Assembly (NCBI GenBank): GCA_043818215.1
Contig: JBDRGC010000056.1
Span: 1 to 16,076, forward strand
Source of the DNA: JBDRGC01 sp043818215
Lineage (GTDB): Bacteria > Chloroflexota > Anaerolineae > Anaerolineales > UBA11858
DNA: 16,076 nucleotides
Reading direction: 5' to 3'
This document shows, piece after piece, positions 5,755-14,058 of the stretch. The notes beneath the pieces were generated by a model. That model saw only the letters and a program-made list of their open reading frames with translations, had not been told where the DNA came from and made no database searches. How positions within the stretch are numbered: the first letter of the stretch is position 1; every line of letters starts with the position of its first letter. The translations under genes and the position numbers were made by a program.

Positions 5755-7623
5755 TCAATAAGACAGCCCAAAGCTAAACGGATAGAGCGGGTTCTCCGAG
5801 TCGTAAGGAACATCCGCTTTTTGGTTGCGCACCGCTTCCATTGAGCCGGGAAGCTCGAAAGGAAGTTTGCCTTCCGGGCGGGCTTTGCCAAAGATGACAT
5901 TCAGCACAGCCGAGTCCTCGGCGCCATACTCGCCTAACAGCGCCATGGCCGCAGCGCTGATTTCGGGAATAACCGCCGGGCGATCCAAATATAGCACAAC
6001 GATGGTCGGTACAGTTTGTAAAATCGACAAAATTTCAGCTTTAGCCTCGCCCTTGAAATCCAGGTCGCCATGATGGAAATCACGGGCGAAGGGATTATTC
6101 GTCTCGACCGGTACCCAGGGTGTATCCAGCCGCAGAATGGCAAAATCGGCCTGCTCAGGGGTGGCGACTACATCAGTGTAGCGGGCGGCAACAGCCGGAT
6201 CAATGTTCTTGATGAAGATTTTCGGCTGGCCCTTGAGGGGCAGCGCCTGCGACTCGTTTTTGAGCAGGGTCATGGCGCGCTGCTGCGAGTCCAGACCGGC
6301 AGCTACTGATGCGGGATTTCCAAACACCTGTGGGATCTGGTTTTCATCCACGAACGGATTATCGAAGAGCCCCAACTGGAATTTCAATCGCAGCAAGCGG
6401 CGCACCGATTGAGCGATGCGCGATTCAGACATCCGCCCCGTTTTCACCAACTCAATTACGTATTCCGGGCAGCTCTCGCCGCCAAACTGATCGACACCCG
6501 CTTCAAGCGCCTTGAGCACCCGCTCTGGCTCGCTCAGATGCTCGACCCCCCAGGCCCGCGCGGGCCAAATGACATCCATCATGTGAACATCTGTGATCAA
6601 TCCCCAGTCGGTGCAGACCACACCGTCGAAATGGTATTTTTCGCGCAGCAGTCTGGTGATGATCGATTTGTTGAACGACATGGCAACGTTTTCGTCGGTC
6701 TGATCCATCGGAACGCCATAATAGGGCATGATGGCGGCGGTTTTGGCTTTGAAAGCGGCCTCGAATGGGACCAGATGATAGTCGAAGTTCTGGCCTGGAT
6801 AAATCTGGCCCTTTTGGAATTCGAAATGCGGATCCAACCCTTCGTTCTGCGGCCCCCCGCCGGGGAAATGCTTGGTCATGCAGGCCACGCTGCGCGTGCC
6901 GAGGGTTGCGCCTTGAAAACCTGCGATGTAAGCCTTCACCAAACATGCCGTCAAGTGGGCATCTTCGCCAAAAGTCCCGCTGATGCGCGGCCAGCGTGGT
7001 TCGGTGGCAAGGTCGATTTGCGGATGTAGCGCAACGCGGATCCCGACGGCAAGATACTCCCGCCGGGCAATGTCAGCAAACTGCTGCACCAGGTCGGCAT
7101 CATCCAGCGCAGCAAAGCCCAGAGTTTCGCACCACTGCGAAAATTCGTTGGCGGCCATTGAAAAGATGTTGCGCGTGAAGTGGTTGCGCGGGTCGGATGC
7201 AATCGTGACCGGGATGCCGAGCCGGGTTTGTTCGGCAAATCGTTGCAGTTTGTTATGCCAGGCCGCCACAGCCTGCGCCCCTGGGATTTGCCACAGGTTG
7301 AAGTGGTTCATTTTTTGTTCGGTGATCTGATTGGCAGCAACCCCTCCAAACCCGGGACCACCGGGTTTCTCTTCGATGGAGCCGTCTTCGTTGACGACAG
7401 AGCCGTTGATGAATAACATTCCGGCTTTTTCTTCCAGCGTCATCTGCTCCAAAAGATCCTCGACGCGGGCTTCGATGGGCTGGCGAGGATCTTCGTAAAC
7501 ATCAAATTTGCCGTTTTTGTTGAGGTCGCGAAACGTAAATCCTTTTTTGGTTTTGATCAGGCCGGATTGCTGGCTGGTAATATCATTGACAGCCCCAAAA
7601 CTCTCACTGTGTGTTGTTTTCAT
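5755..7623 (-). CDS. GH3 beta-glucosidase-like enzyme, short form without FN3 domain
   Basis: A 622-residue GH3 enzyme that should release beta-linked glucose (or a related sugar) from the non-reducing end of oligosaccharides. The N-terminal TIM barrel covers about residues 50-370, with KHFPGGG at 251-257 and nucleophile Asp339 in CTDWG; the GH3 C-domain follows to about 620. The EGxDR acid/base motif of the other GH3 here is absent, so the acid/base residue cannot be named. Before the barrel, DLNKNGKFDVYED (33-45) is an EF-hand-like calcium loop typical of one GH3 subgroup. It ends at FSFGLSY with no FN3-like domain, and there is no signal peptide. Start: ATG at 7623 with AAGGAG seven bases upstream, preferred to the in-frame ATG at 7698, which lacks a site. 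The 259-base gap upstream contains transporter debris, so it may have its own promoter. Substrate not determinable. Confidence 0.88.
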   Translation of the reverse strand: MKTTHSESFGAVNDITSQQSGLIKTKKGFTFRDLNKNGKFDVYEDPRQPIEARVEDLLEQMTLEEKAGMLFINGSVVNEDGSIEEKPGGPGFGGVAANQITEQKMNHFNLWQIPGAQAVAAWHNKLQRFAEQTRLGIPVTIASDPRNHFTRNIFSMAANEFSQWCETLGFAALDDADLVQQFADIARREYLAVGIRVALHPQIDLATEPRWPRISGTFGEDAHLTACLVKAYIAGFQGATLGTRSVACMTKHFPGGGPQNEGLDPHFEFQKGQIYPGQNFDYHLVPFEAAFKAKTAAIMPYYGVPMDQTDENVAMSFNKSIITRLLREKYHFDGVVCTDWGLITDVHMMDVIWPARAWGVEHLSEPERVLKALEAGVDQFGGESCPEYVIELVKTGRMSESRIAQSVRRLLRLKFQLGLFDNPFVDENQIPQVFGNPASVAAGLDSQQRAMTLLKNESQALPLKGQPKIFIKNIDPAVAARYTDVVATPEQADFAILRLDTPWVPVETNNPFARDFHHGDLDFKGEAKAEILSILQTVPTIVVLYLDRPAVIPEISAAAMALLGEYGAEDSAVLNVIFGKARPEGKLPFELPGSMEAVRNQKADVPYDSENPLYPFSFGLSY

Positions 7624-7793
7624 GAATATTCTCCTTGCAAAAAATCCTGGCAGCGATGATAGCGTGGCACGAAACGCGCAAAACGGAGCAAAAAACAACT
7701 CAACACGCTAATGACTGCCGCCAGAATAAACATCGCCTGATAACTGATCGCTCCAACCAGCCAACCCCACGGAAGGCACGCACACTGGCCTGG
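7620..7793 (-). pseudogene. possible remnant of an MFS transporter C-terminus
   Basis: In the gap between the oxidoreductase and the GH3 gene, one minus-strand frame is open for 57 codons after a TAG. It reads GWLVGAISYQAMFILAAVIS followed by VLSCFLLRF and a basic tail (RFVPRYHR). This hydrophobic run with its GWL..GAISYQAMF lead looks like the twelfth membrane segment of a major facilitator superfamily sugar transporter. There is no start codon or upstream homology. The frame ends in TGA overlapping the GH3 start as ATGA. I infer that a transporter gene once preceded GH3 in the operon and was mostly deleted. The identification rests on about 38 residues and is tentative. Confidence 0.45.
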
Positions 7794-7882
7794 CTAATAT
7801 TTCCTATTTCACAACGATACCGATTTTCATAAATTAGACTCCACAATGGAGTGATTGGGATTAGAAAGCAAGGTTTCGACGG

Positions 7883-8893
7883 TCATTCGATTTCCACAAC
7901 CTGGCCGGTTCGTGCGCTCTCATAGGCTGCATCCACAACCTTCATATTCACCAACCCCTCCGCCCCGCTGGGGATAGGCGTCTTGCCTGATTGGATGCAC
8001 TCGATGAAATAGGCCAGTTGTGAATCGTACATACTTTGGGGCATGTGCGATTCTCGTTGGAAGGCAAAACCGGCTTCAATTACATCTAATTTTCCTTCTT
8101 TCACATTCGGTAATTCTAATTTGGTCGGGAACAATTGACCGAAGCCCTGCGTGCCATATAGCTGCGTAGTCGCATTGGGACCATCTGAATGTGGCTGCCA
8201 CCAGCCTGTTTCGATATAAGACACAGTGCCGTTGTCCCAGTTGACGATGATTACGCCGGTATCGTCAACATCGAAATCCTTGTAGTAGGTACCGATCCTG
8301 GCATACACTGAGACCGGCTGCGGATCGCCGAGCAGGAAGCGGACTGTATCCAGCGCATGGATACCCATATCCACCATTGCCCCACCGCCTGCAAATTCCT
8401 TCTGCGTGAACCATCCTGACGGTCCCCAGTGCGTGTGGACGCCATAGCCTCTTGTACGGATGATTTTGCCCAGTTTGCCAGACTGCTCTTTCAACCAGAG
8501 CACATCCGGGTCGAAACGCCAACAGTGCGCCACCATCAGGGTCGCTCCGGATTTTTCCGCCGCAGCGCACATCTGCTCGGCTTCGGCCGCGTTCATTGAC
8601 ATCGGTTTTTCAACGTTGACGTGTATGCCCGCCTCCAGAGCGGCAATTGTCTGTGGGGCATGCAAATAATTTGGAGTGCTGACCACCAGCGCATCCACGC
8701 CGCCATCGGCGAGCATGGCTTCCACGGCCGTATACTGGCGTGGGATGCCAAAATCGGCAGCGAATTTTGTCATCGATCTGGACTGATGATTAACGACTGC
8801 TACCAGTTCGGCACCACAGTTCTGGGCGGCCCGGGCGTGGATTTTGTTGATGTGTCCCGTTCCTGCAAAAGCGATTTTTAGTGGAATGCTCAT
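7883..8893 (-). CDS. Gfo/Idh/MocA family NAD(P)-dependent oxidoreductase
   Basis: A 336-residue member of the glucose-fructose oxidoreductase / inositol dehydrogenase family, which oxidises or reduces sugars and sugar derivatives with NAD(P). The Rossmann fold starts at residue 5 with AGTGHINKIH (glycine-rich loop 10-19). STPNYLHAP (72-80) and the family EKP motif (95-97, with Lys96 expected in catalysis) follow. GGGAMVDMGIHALD (169-182) supplies Asp175 and His179, expected at the active site. The C-terminal half forms the usual open beta-sheet domain. No signal peptide. Start: ATG at 8893 with AGGAG five bases upstream; the longer frame to 8983 translates a decayed GH94 piece and is not real. 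Lying between two glycosidases, it probably handles a sugar released by them. Substrate and cofactor are not readable. Confidence 0.88.
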   Translation of the reverse strand: MSIPLKIAFAGTGHINKIHARAAQNCGAELVAVVNHQSRSMTKFAADFGIPRQYTAVEAMLADGGVDALVVSTPNYLHAPQTIAALEAGIHVNVEKPMSMNAAEAEQMCAAAEKSGATLMVAHCWRFDPDVLWLKEQSGKLGKIIRTRGYGVHTHWGPSGWFTQKEFAGGGAMVDMGIHALDTVRFLLGDPQPVSVYARIGTYYKDFDVDDTGVIIVNWDNGTVSYIETGWWQPHSDGPNATTQLYGTQGFGQLFPTKLELPNVKEGKLDVIEAGFAFQRESHMPQSMYDSQLAYFIECIQSGKTPIPSGAEGLVNMKVVDAAYESARTGQVVEIE

Positions 8894-8894
8894 T

Positions 8895-9036
8895 CTTCTC
8901 CTGACGATTGTGACTTGGTGATGGTGTATCCCATGCCATGGCGGCATTCGCGGGAAGTCAATAGGGGACGGCGACCAGGCCAAGAGTCCGGAAAGGTGCG
9001 ATGTGTCATCCTCTAGGTAATGAGAATAACTACTGC
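8895..9036 (-). pseudogene. frameshifted remnant of a third GH94 gene
   Basis: Reading from 9036 downward, one frame gives YSHYLEDDTSHLSGLLAWSPS. After a frame change, the next frame gives ECRHGMGYTITKSQS just before the ribosome binding site of the oxidoreductase. These match, in order and at nearly the same spacing, YIYLRDDAPNHSGPRVWSSS and ECRHGMGYTVIRSK of the intact GH94 protein (residues 71-114); ECRHGMGYT is identical. A few codons are missing between the two parts. The fragment has no start and is broken, so it is debris of a GH94 gene that once lay between the GH3 and oxidoreductase genes. Confidence 0.75.
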
Positions 9037-9075
9037 CAATTGAGCAGGTTGAAAGTTCTTGAAACCATTGACCGC

Positions 9076-11355
9076 TTAGTTATTTTGCCTTACTTGTGCG
9101 AGCAGGCCATCCACAAAGTCCTCGGGGTGCATGGGCAGCGCACCTTGCTGCCACATTAGCACGCTTACCAGCGGCATATCGCCAAGCATATCCATGAAGT
9201 CCATGCCGATGGCGCTTTCGCCACCCTCGCCGCTAAACATTTTGCGGCTCTCTTCTTCCATCATGGCATAGATGGGACCGAAAACGGTTTTCCCGCGCGG
9301 ATCAGTCATCCACTCACGGATGGTGGATTCCTTGTCGAGAATGCAGGGCAGGCTGAGGGTCGATTCGAGCGTCACTGTCAGGGTCTGGCGAATATCCGTA
9401 GCGGAGACGGCGATCAGGATGTCGAAATCCCCATCCTCGGTGATCCACTGTTTGTATTCAGGGTGATAATAAGCAAAGGCGCGAAAATCGAGTTGGATGG
9501 AGACAGACTTGGTCTCACCCGGCTGGAGTTCCACTTTAGCGAAACCTTTCAACTCCTTTTCGGGGCGCACCAACCCGGACTTTTGGTCGTGGACGTAAAC
9601 CTGGACAATTTCCTTGCCTGTGACGTCGCCCGTGTTGGTGACATCCACCGTAACCGTTACGCCGTCCACATCTTTGAATTTGCTCGCTGATACTTTAGCA
9701 TTGCTGTATTCGAAGGTGGTGTAACTCAACCCGTAGCCGAAGGGGAACAGGACGGGTATCTGCCTAGCATCGTAGAAGCGATAGCCGATGAACAAGCCTT
9801 CGCCATAGTGCACTTTGCCCGCCTCGCCCGGCCAGTTGAGATAAGCAGGCGTATCGGAAAGTTTGAGCGGGAAGGTTTCGGCCAGCTTGCCGCACGGGTT
9901 GACCTTGCCAAAGAGCACGTCGGCAATGGCGATGCCGCCCGCCTGGCCCATCATCCAGCCTTCGAGCACGGCGGCCACATCCTCGATCCAGGCACTCATG
10001 GCGACCGGTGCGCCGTTGTTGAGCACCACCACTGTCTTTGGCTGGACTTTTGCGACGGCCTTGATCAGCGCAACCTGCTGGCCGGTCAGGTCAAGATCGG
10101 TGCGGTCGTAGCCCTCGGATTCCTTATAGGTCGGCAGGGCAATATACAACACGGCCACATCGGCAGATTGGGCAAGAGTCACCGCCTGATCGATTAAATC
10201 CTGGCGGAAGGAATCATCAACGGGATAGCCTTCAGCGTAGGTCAATTCAGCGCCGTCGGCCTGGGATTGCAGTTCCTTGAACGGGACTGCGACTTTGGTC
10301 GGGTTGATGTGCGAGCTGCCGCCGCCCTGAAAGTGAGCATGTTCCGCCGAACGGCCAATCACAGCATTGTGCTGCTGGCCTTTGAGCGGCAACAGGCCAT
10401 TGTTTTTGAGCAGCACCATGCCTTCGGCGGCGATTTGGGCTGCCAGTTCGTGATGTGCGTCTACATCAAAGTCGCCGCCTTTGGGCGTTTCTTTGGCCTT
10501 GAAGACGATGCGCAGGATGCGGCGCACTGAATCGTCAAGAATTGCCTCGTCCAGTTCACCGGAGCGGACAGCCTCGACAACCGCTTTAACACGGCGTTCC
10601 TGCGGGCCGGGCATTTCCCAATCCAGCCCGCCTTTCAGCGCGGCAATCCTGTCGCGCACCGCGCCCCAATCCGAGACAACCAGTCCTTCGAAGCCCCATT
10701 CGTCTTTGAGAATCTTGTTCAGCAGGTAGTGGTGCTGGGATGCAAAGGTGCCATTCAGCTTGTTGTACGAGCACATCACCGTCCAGGGTTTGGCCTCTTT
10801 GACGGCTTTTTCAAAGGCGGGCAGGTAGATTTCGTGCAAAGTACGCTCGTCTACTTCAGAACTGATGCTGAAGCGCTGGTATTCCTGGTTGTTAGCGGCG
10901 AAATGCTTGAGGGAAGTACCCACCCCTTTGCTTTGCACACCATTGATGAAATTAGCAGCCATCTCCCCTGCAAGATATGGGTCTTCGGAAAAATACTCGA
11001 AGTTGCGGCCGCCCAGCGGGGAGCGCTTCATATTTGCGCCGGGGCCGAGCACAACGTCCACATCCAGAGCGATACACTCTTCAGCAATGGCCTCGCCCAT
11101 TTTGTGGATCAAGTCCACGTCCCATGTGGAAGCAGTGCAGGATGCGGTGGGGAAACAGGTGGCGGGCAGACTTTTACTTGTCATTTCATGGACATTAGGC
11201 ACGCGCCGGACGCCGTGCGGCCCATCCGAAACGGTCATTTCCGGCACGCCCAGGCGCTCAATGGGCGTGGTCGTCCACGCACTAGCGCCAGTACACAAGG
11301 CGGCTTTTTCTTCTAAAGTCATCTGGGCGATGATAGATTTAATGTTATCAGACAT
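9076..11355 (-). CDS. GH3 beta-glucosidase (BglB type, with FN3-like domain)
   Basis: A 759-residue intracellular beta-glucosidase candidate, cleaving non-reducing beta-glucosyl residues from cello- or manno-gluco-oligosaccharides (EC 3.2.1.21 likely). Domain order: TIM barrel (about 1-290) with SDGPHGVR (43-50), KHFAANNQE (150-158) and nucleophile Asp229 in VVSDWG; alpha/beta sandwich (about 310-545) with SEGYDR, where Glu414 is the likely acid/base; FN3-like domain (about 583-653); then a roughly 90-residue helical tail of the kind seen in some cytoplasmic GH3 enzymes. No PA14 insert and no signal peptide. Start: ATG with AAGGAG six bases upstream. The beta-mannosidase stop is 21 bases upstream, so the two are co-transcribed. 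Together they would dismantle mixed mannose/glucose oligosaccharides. GH3 members of this layout can also be xylosidases, but the overall resemblance favours beta-glucosidase. Confidence 0.92.
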   Translation of the reverse strand: MSDNIKSIIAQMTLEEKAALCTGASAWTTTPIERLGVPEMTVSDGPHGVRRVPNVHEMTSKSLPATCFPTASCTASTWDVDLIHKMGEAIAEECIALDVDVVLGPGANMKRSPLGGRNFEYFSEDPYLAGEMAANFINGVQSKGVGTSLKHFAANNQEYQRFSISSEVDERTLHEIYLPAFEKAVKEAKPWTVMCSYNKLNGTFASQHHYLLNKILKDEWGFEGLVVSDWGAVRDRIAALKGGLDWEMPGPQERRVKAVVEAVRSGELDEAILDDSVRRILRIVFKAKETPKGGDFDVDAHHELAAQIAAEGMVLLKNNGLLPLKGQQHNAVIGRSAEHAHFQGGGSSHINPTKVAVPFKELQSQADGAELTYAEGYPVDDSFRQDLIDQAVTLAQSADVAVLYIALPTYKESEGYDRTDLDLTGQQVALIKAVAKVQPKTVVVLNNGAPVAMSAWIEDVAAVLEGWMMGQAGGIAIADVLFGKVNPCGKLAETFPLKLSDTPAYLNWPGEAGKVHYGEGLFIGYRFYDARQIPVLFPFGYGLSYTTFEYSNAKVSASKFKDVDGVTVTVDVTNTGDVTGKEIVQVYVHDQKSGLVRPEKELKGFAKVELQPGETKSVSIQLDFRAFAYYHPEYKQWITEDGDFDILIAVSATDIRQTLTVTLESTLSLPCILDKESTIREWMTDPRGKTVFGPIYAMMEEESRKMFSGEGGESAIGMDFMDMLGDMPLVSVLMWQQGALPMHPEDFVDGLLAQVRQNN

Positions 11356-11376
11356 AGTGTGCTCCTTGGGTAGTTT

Positions 11377-13863
11377 TCAAAAAAAATACTTCGCTGCGCC
11401 ATGCGCAAACGAATCGTAGACTGAACGAACTTTGAGCGCTGCCTGCGCTTGGGCAAGCGTCCAACCGGTGGGCAACGGCGCAGAAATGCTGACAACCCGA
11501 CTGGCAGGCAGGTCAAAATAGTTGTCAGTGAAAACAACATCCGTGCCTTCCAGCGTACATTCGACCAAGCGTGCCAGCGAACGGGATGTCAGGTCGAAAT
11601 GAAGCTGCTCTTCTTCAACACGTATCTGTGTCGAAATATTCGGGTCGGTCAGGGACAGATGCTTGGTCGGGGCAAAGAAGGCCGTCTGCCTGGACAGGAT
11701 TTTTTCACCCTGACAGAGTTCGGCGATGAAAACCAACTCGCGGGTGTTGGAATCAGAAACGCTGTCAGAGAAGTCCAGCTTGCAGACCCCGATAGCAGCC
11801 TGGGGGGCGGCTTGAACCGGTTCCTGTCCCGAAGTTAGAACTTCGCCAGCGAGCGTCTCCAGCGACCAGCGGACGGTCCCATCCCAGGTTTCGAGCAGGT
11901 CATTGGTGACGTAAACATCTTGTTTCGGTGGCTTGTCTTCGATGGAAAGCATCAGTGGTGCAAAGAAGCGTCGTGCGGCGTAATGCAACGCTTTCCAGCG
12001 CCCGAAGTAATCCAGGCTCGACCAGGAGGCCACCGGCCAGCAATCGTTGAGCTGCCAGTACAGAGTTCCGGCGACTCGATCAGGATGTCGCCGCCAATGT
12101 TCCACGCCATAACGGATGCCTTCCGCTTGGAGGGCCATGCTGAGGTAGACCAACGAGATAAAATCCTTGGGTAACCGGAACGTGTCCAGCATTTGTCCGA
12201 CCATCAGGGAGTTTCCGCTGGCATTCTTCTGGTGCTGTTCCATTATGTAGGAAGTCATGTTCCACTCAGACTCATCCGCATAGGTGCGGATGGTCGCCAG
12301 GGGCGGGAGCGACTGGAAACCGAACTCACTCATGAACCGTGGGTATTGACCTCGATAGGCGGTGAAGGGTTTCCTCCCGTGCCAAACGTCCCAATAATGG
12401 GCGTCGCCCTGGCACTGACCATTCGGATCATCGAATGGGATATCGGAGGATGGTGAGCTGGGCCAATAGGAATGATCCGGGTCCTCGGCCAGACACCATG
12501 CGGGCAGCGTGTCGTGGAAAAACCGGTCGTAGGCTGCCTTCAAATCCTGCATCTCTGGACGGTTCCAGTTCCAGTCTACCCAACCCCATTCCATCTCATT
12601 GTTTCCGCACCACAGTGCCAGACAGGCGCGATGGCGAAGGCGGCGAATATTCTCACTCACCTCCACCCGGACATTTTCCAGGAAGGCGGGGACATCGAAT
12701 GGGTAAATGCTGCAGGAAAAGATGAAATCCTGCCAGACCAGGATGCCATAACGATCACAGAAATCGTAAAAGCGCTCTTCTTCATAGAATCCACCGCCCC
12801 AGACGCGCAGCATGTTCTGGTGAGTCTCAGCCGCTGAACGAATCAACCCTTTCAGGAATTGATCTGTAATCCGGGTGGGGAAGGAATCTGCCGGAATCCA
12901 ATTGGAACCTTTGGCGAAGATTGGGACGCCGTTGACCACAAAGACAAAGGAGCGTCCCCATTCGTCGGGCTGCTGGCGCAGTTCGAGGGTGCGCAGGCCC
13001 AGTTGGTATTCGCACTGGTCCAACAATAAGTCAGATTGATGCAGTTCGACACTGACCCGATAGAGCGGCTGCGCGCCATAGCCATTCGGCCACCAAATTT
13101 GCGGATTGGGAATATCCACCCGCAGTGTGCTCTCATTACTCGGGGCGACTGCTGCGCTGGTTTCAAAAACCTGCCCATCCGGCGCGACGATGCGCATGAC
13201 TGCCGAGTGAGGTGCTTCATCCCAGCTTTGAACGGCGACCTGCGCCTCGACTGTTACCTGGCCATCGGTGTGCTGCTGGCTGAGGCGGACTTCCGCGATG
13301 TGTGCGCCCTCATAGCCTTCCAGCCGAATATCCTTCCAGACGCCAATGGGAGGCAGCTGCGGACCCCAATCCCAGCCAAACTGGCAGGGTGCTTTGCGCA
13401 AATACGGCCCGCCAGGAATGGCCTGCGAAACGCCCGGCATGGGGCGGATGGCCTGTTGCGCAGCAGCAAAGCGCACGGGCGAGTCAAAAGCGATGCGCAG
13501 GTCATTTTCGCTTGCCTTAAGCAGCGGCTTCACATCCCAGCGATACTGCCGGAACATGTTCGCGGCGCGGCCCAACTCGCGACCATTCAGGCTGACGGTC
13601 GCCAGCGTATCCAGCCCGTCGCAGACCAGCCAGATATGTGGCTGGCGTATAAATTCGGGCGCGGCGGCAAACTGATAGCGATATTCCCAATCTGCTTCAG
13701 CTACCCACTGGACACGCTTTTCGTTGTCGCCCACAAACGGGTCGGAAATGCGGCCTAACACCAGCAAATCGGTATGCACGCCGCCAGGGACGCTGGCAGG
13801 CAGCCACTCTTCCGTGCCTGCCTGGCGAAATTGCCAGGCGCCTGTCAAAGATTGAATTCTCAT
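11377..13863 (-). CDS. beta-mannosidase (GH2)
   Basis: An 828-residue GH2 enzyme expected to remove beta-1,4-linked mannose from the non-reducing ends of manno- or glucomanno-oligosaccharides (EC 3.2.1.25). The N-terminal sugar-binding jelly roll (about 1-185) includes PGGVHTDLL (26-34) and FGWDWGPQL (162-170). An immunoglobulin-like domain (about 186-295) and the TIM barrel with KGSNWIPAD (318-326) and RVWGGGFYEE (353-362) follow. Acid/base Glu423 lies in CGNNEMEWGW, and nucleophile Glu513 in MSEFGFQS; both signatures are typical of beta-mannosidase rather than beta-galactosidase. The C-terminal accessory domains complete the usual length. No signal peptide, so it is cytoplasmic. Start: ATG at 13863 with AGGAAA seven bases upstream. 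It heads the glycosidase part of the cluster after a 195-base gap and may have its own promoter there. Confidence 0.94.
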   Translation of the reverse strand: MRIQSLTGAWQFRQAGTEEWLPASVPGGVHTDLLVLGRISDPFVGDNEKRVQWVAEADWEYRYQFAAAPEFIRQPHIWLVCDGLDTLATVSLNGRELGRAANMFRQYRWDVKPLLKASENDLRIAFDSPVRFAAAQQAIRPMPGVSQAIPGGPYLRKAPCQFGWDWGPQLPPIGVWKDIRLEGYEGAHIAEVRLSQQHTDGQVTVEAQVAVQSWDEAPHSAVMRIVAPDGQVFETSAAVAPSNESTLRVDIPNPQIWWPNGYGAQPLYRVSVELHQSDLLLDQCEYQLGLRTLELRQQPDEWGRSFVFVVNGVPIFAKGSNWIPADSFPTRITDQFLKGLIRSAAETHQNMLRVWGGGFYEEERFYDFCDRYGILVWQDFIFSCSIYPFDVPAFLENVRVEVSENIRRLRHRACLALWCGNNEMEWGWVDWNWNRPEMQDLKAAYDRFFHDTLPAWCLAEDPDHSYWPSSPSSDIPFDDPNGQCQGDAHYWDVWHGRKPFTAYRGQYPRFMSEFGFQSLPPLATIRTYADESEWNMTSYIMEQHQKNASGNSLMVGQMLDTFRLPKDFISLVYLSMALQAEGIRYGVEHWRRHPDRVAGTLYWQLNDCWPVASWSSLDYFGRWKALHYAARRFFAPLMLSIEDKPPKQDVYVTNDLLETWDGTVRWSLETLAGEVLTSGQEPVQAAPQAAIGVCKLDFSDSVSDSNTRELVFIAELCQGEKILSRQTAFFAPTKHLSLTDPNISTQIRVEEEQLHFDLTSRSLARLVECTLEGTDVVFTDNYFDLPASRVVSISAPLPTGWTLAQAQAALKVRSVYDSFAHGAAKYFF

Positions 13864-14058
13864 AATGCGTTTTCCTGTGATTGGGATGATTGATAGCTTT
13901 CTATACTTCTGTCACGAGCCTGCATTGGTCTGGCAGGTTACTTTCTTGGCATCGAAGGTCCCAGCCGCCACCCCTTTCTGGATCAAATTAATAGTGTGTC
14001 ATGTTAGTATTCAGGGGATTGCGTTATTTCGCTTGAATCCAAACTCAAGAGGAATGCA
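13864..14058 (-). other. oppF to beta-mannosidase gap with a 28-codon unidentified tail
   Basis: This 195-base gap is the most likely place for a promoter of the glycosidase genes, but I see no clear -35/-10 pair. A minus-strand frame near 13995-13910 is open for about 28 codons and ends INLIQKGVAAGTFDAKKVTC plus a few residues and TGA. Its composition looks protein-like, and it may be the last piece of a deleted gene, perhaps a binding protein; I cannot name a family. CTTGAATCCAAACTCAAG at 14032-14049 is a weak inverted repeat (five-base arms) that could be an operator. Confidence 0.35.

Noticed and set aside
5730..5900. Longer N-terminus for cellobiose phosphorylase
   Set aside because: It would overlap the GH3 C-terminus and adds non-homologous basic residues; the ATG at 5729 has a good ribosome binding site and starts at the family N-terminus.
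6409..7029. 206-codon plus-strand frame
   Set aside because: Antisense to the GH3 catalytic domain, with no family motif.
10729..11419. 195- and 184-codon plus-strand frames
   Set aside because: Both are antisense shadows of the GH3 N-terminal barrel and overlap each other.
13036..13758. 240-codon plus-strand frame
   Set aside because: Antisense to the beta-mannosidase N-terminal domains; no start signal or motif.
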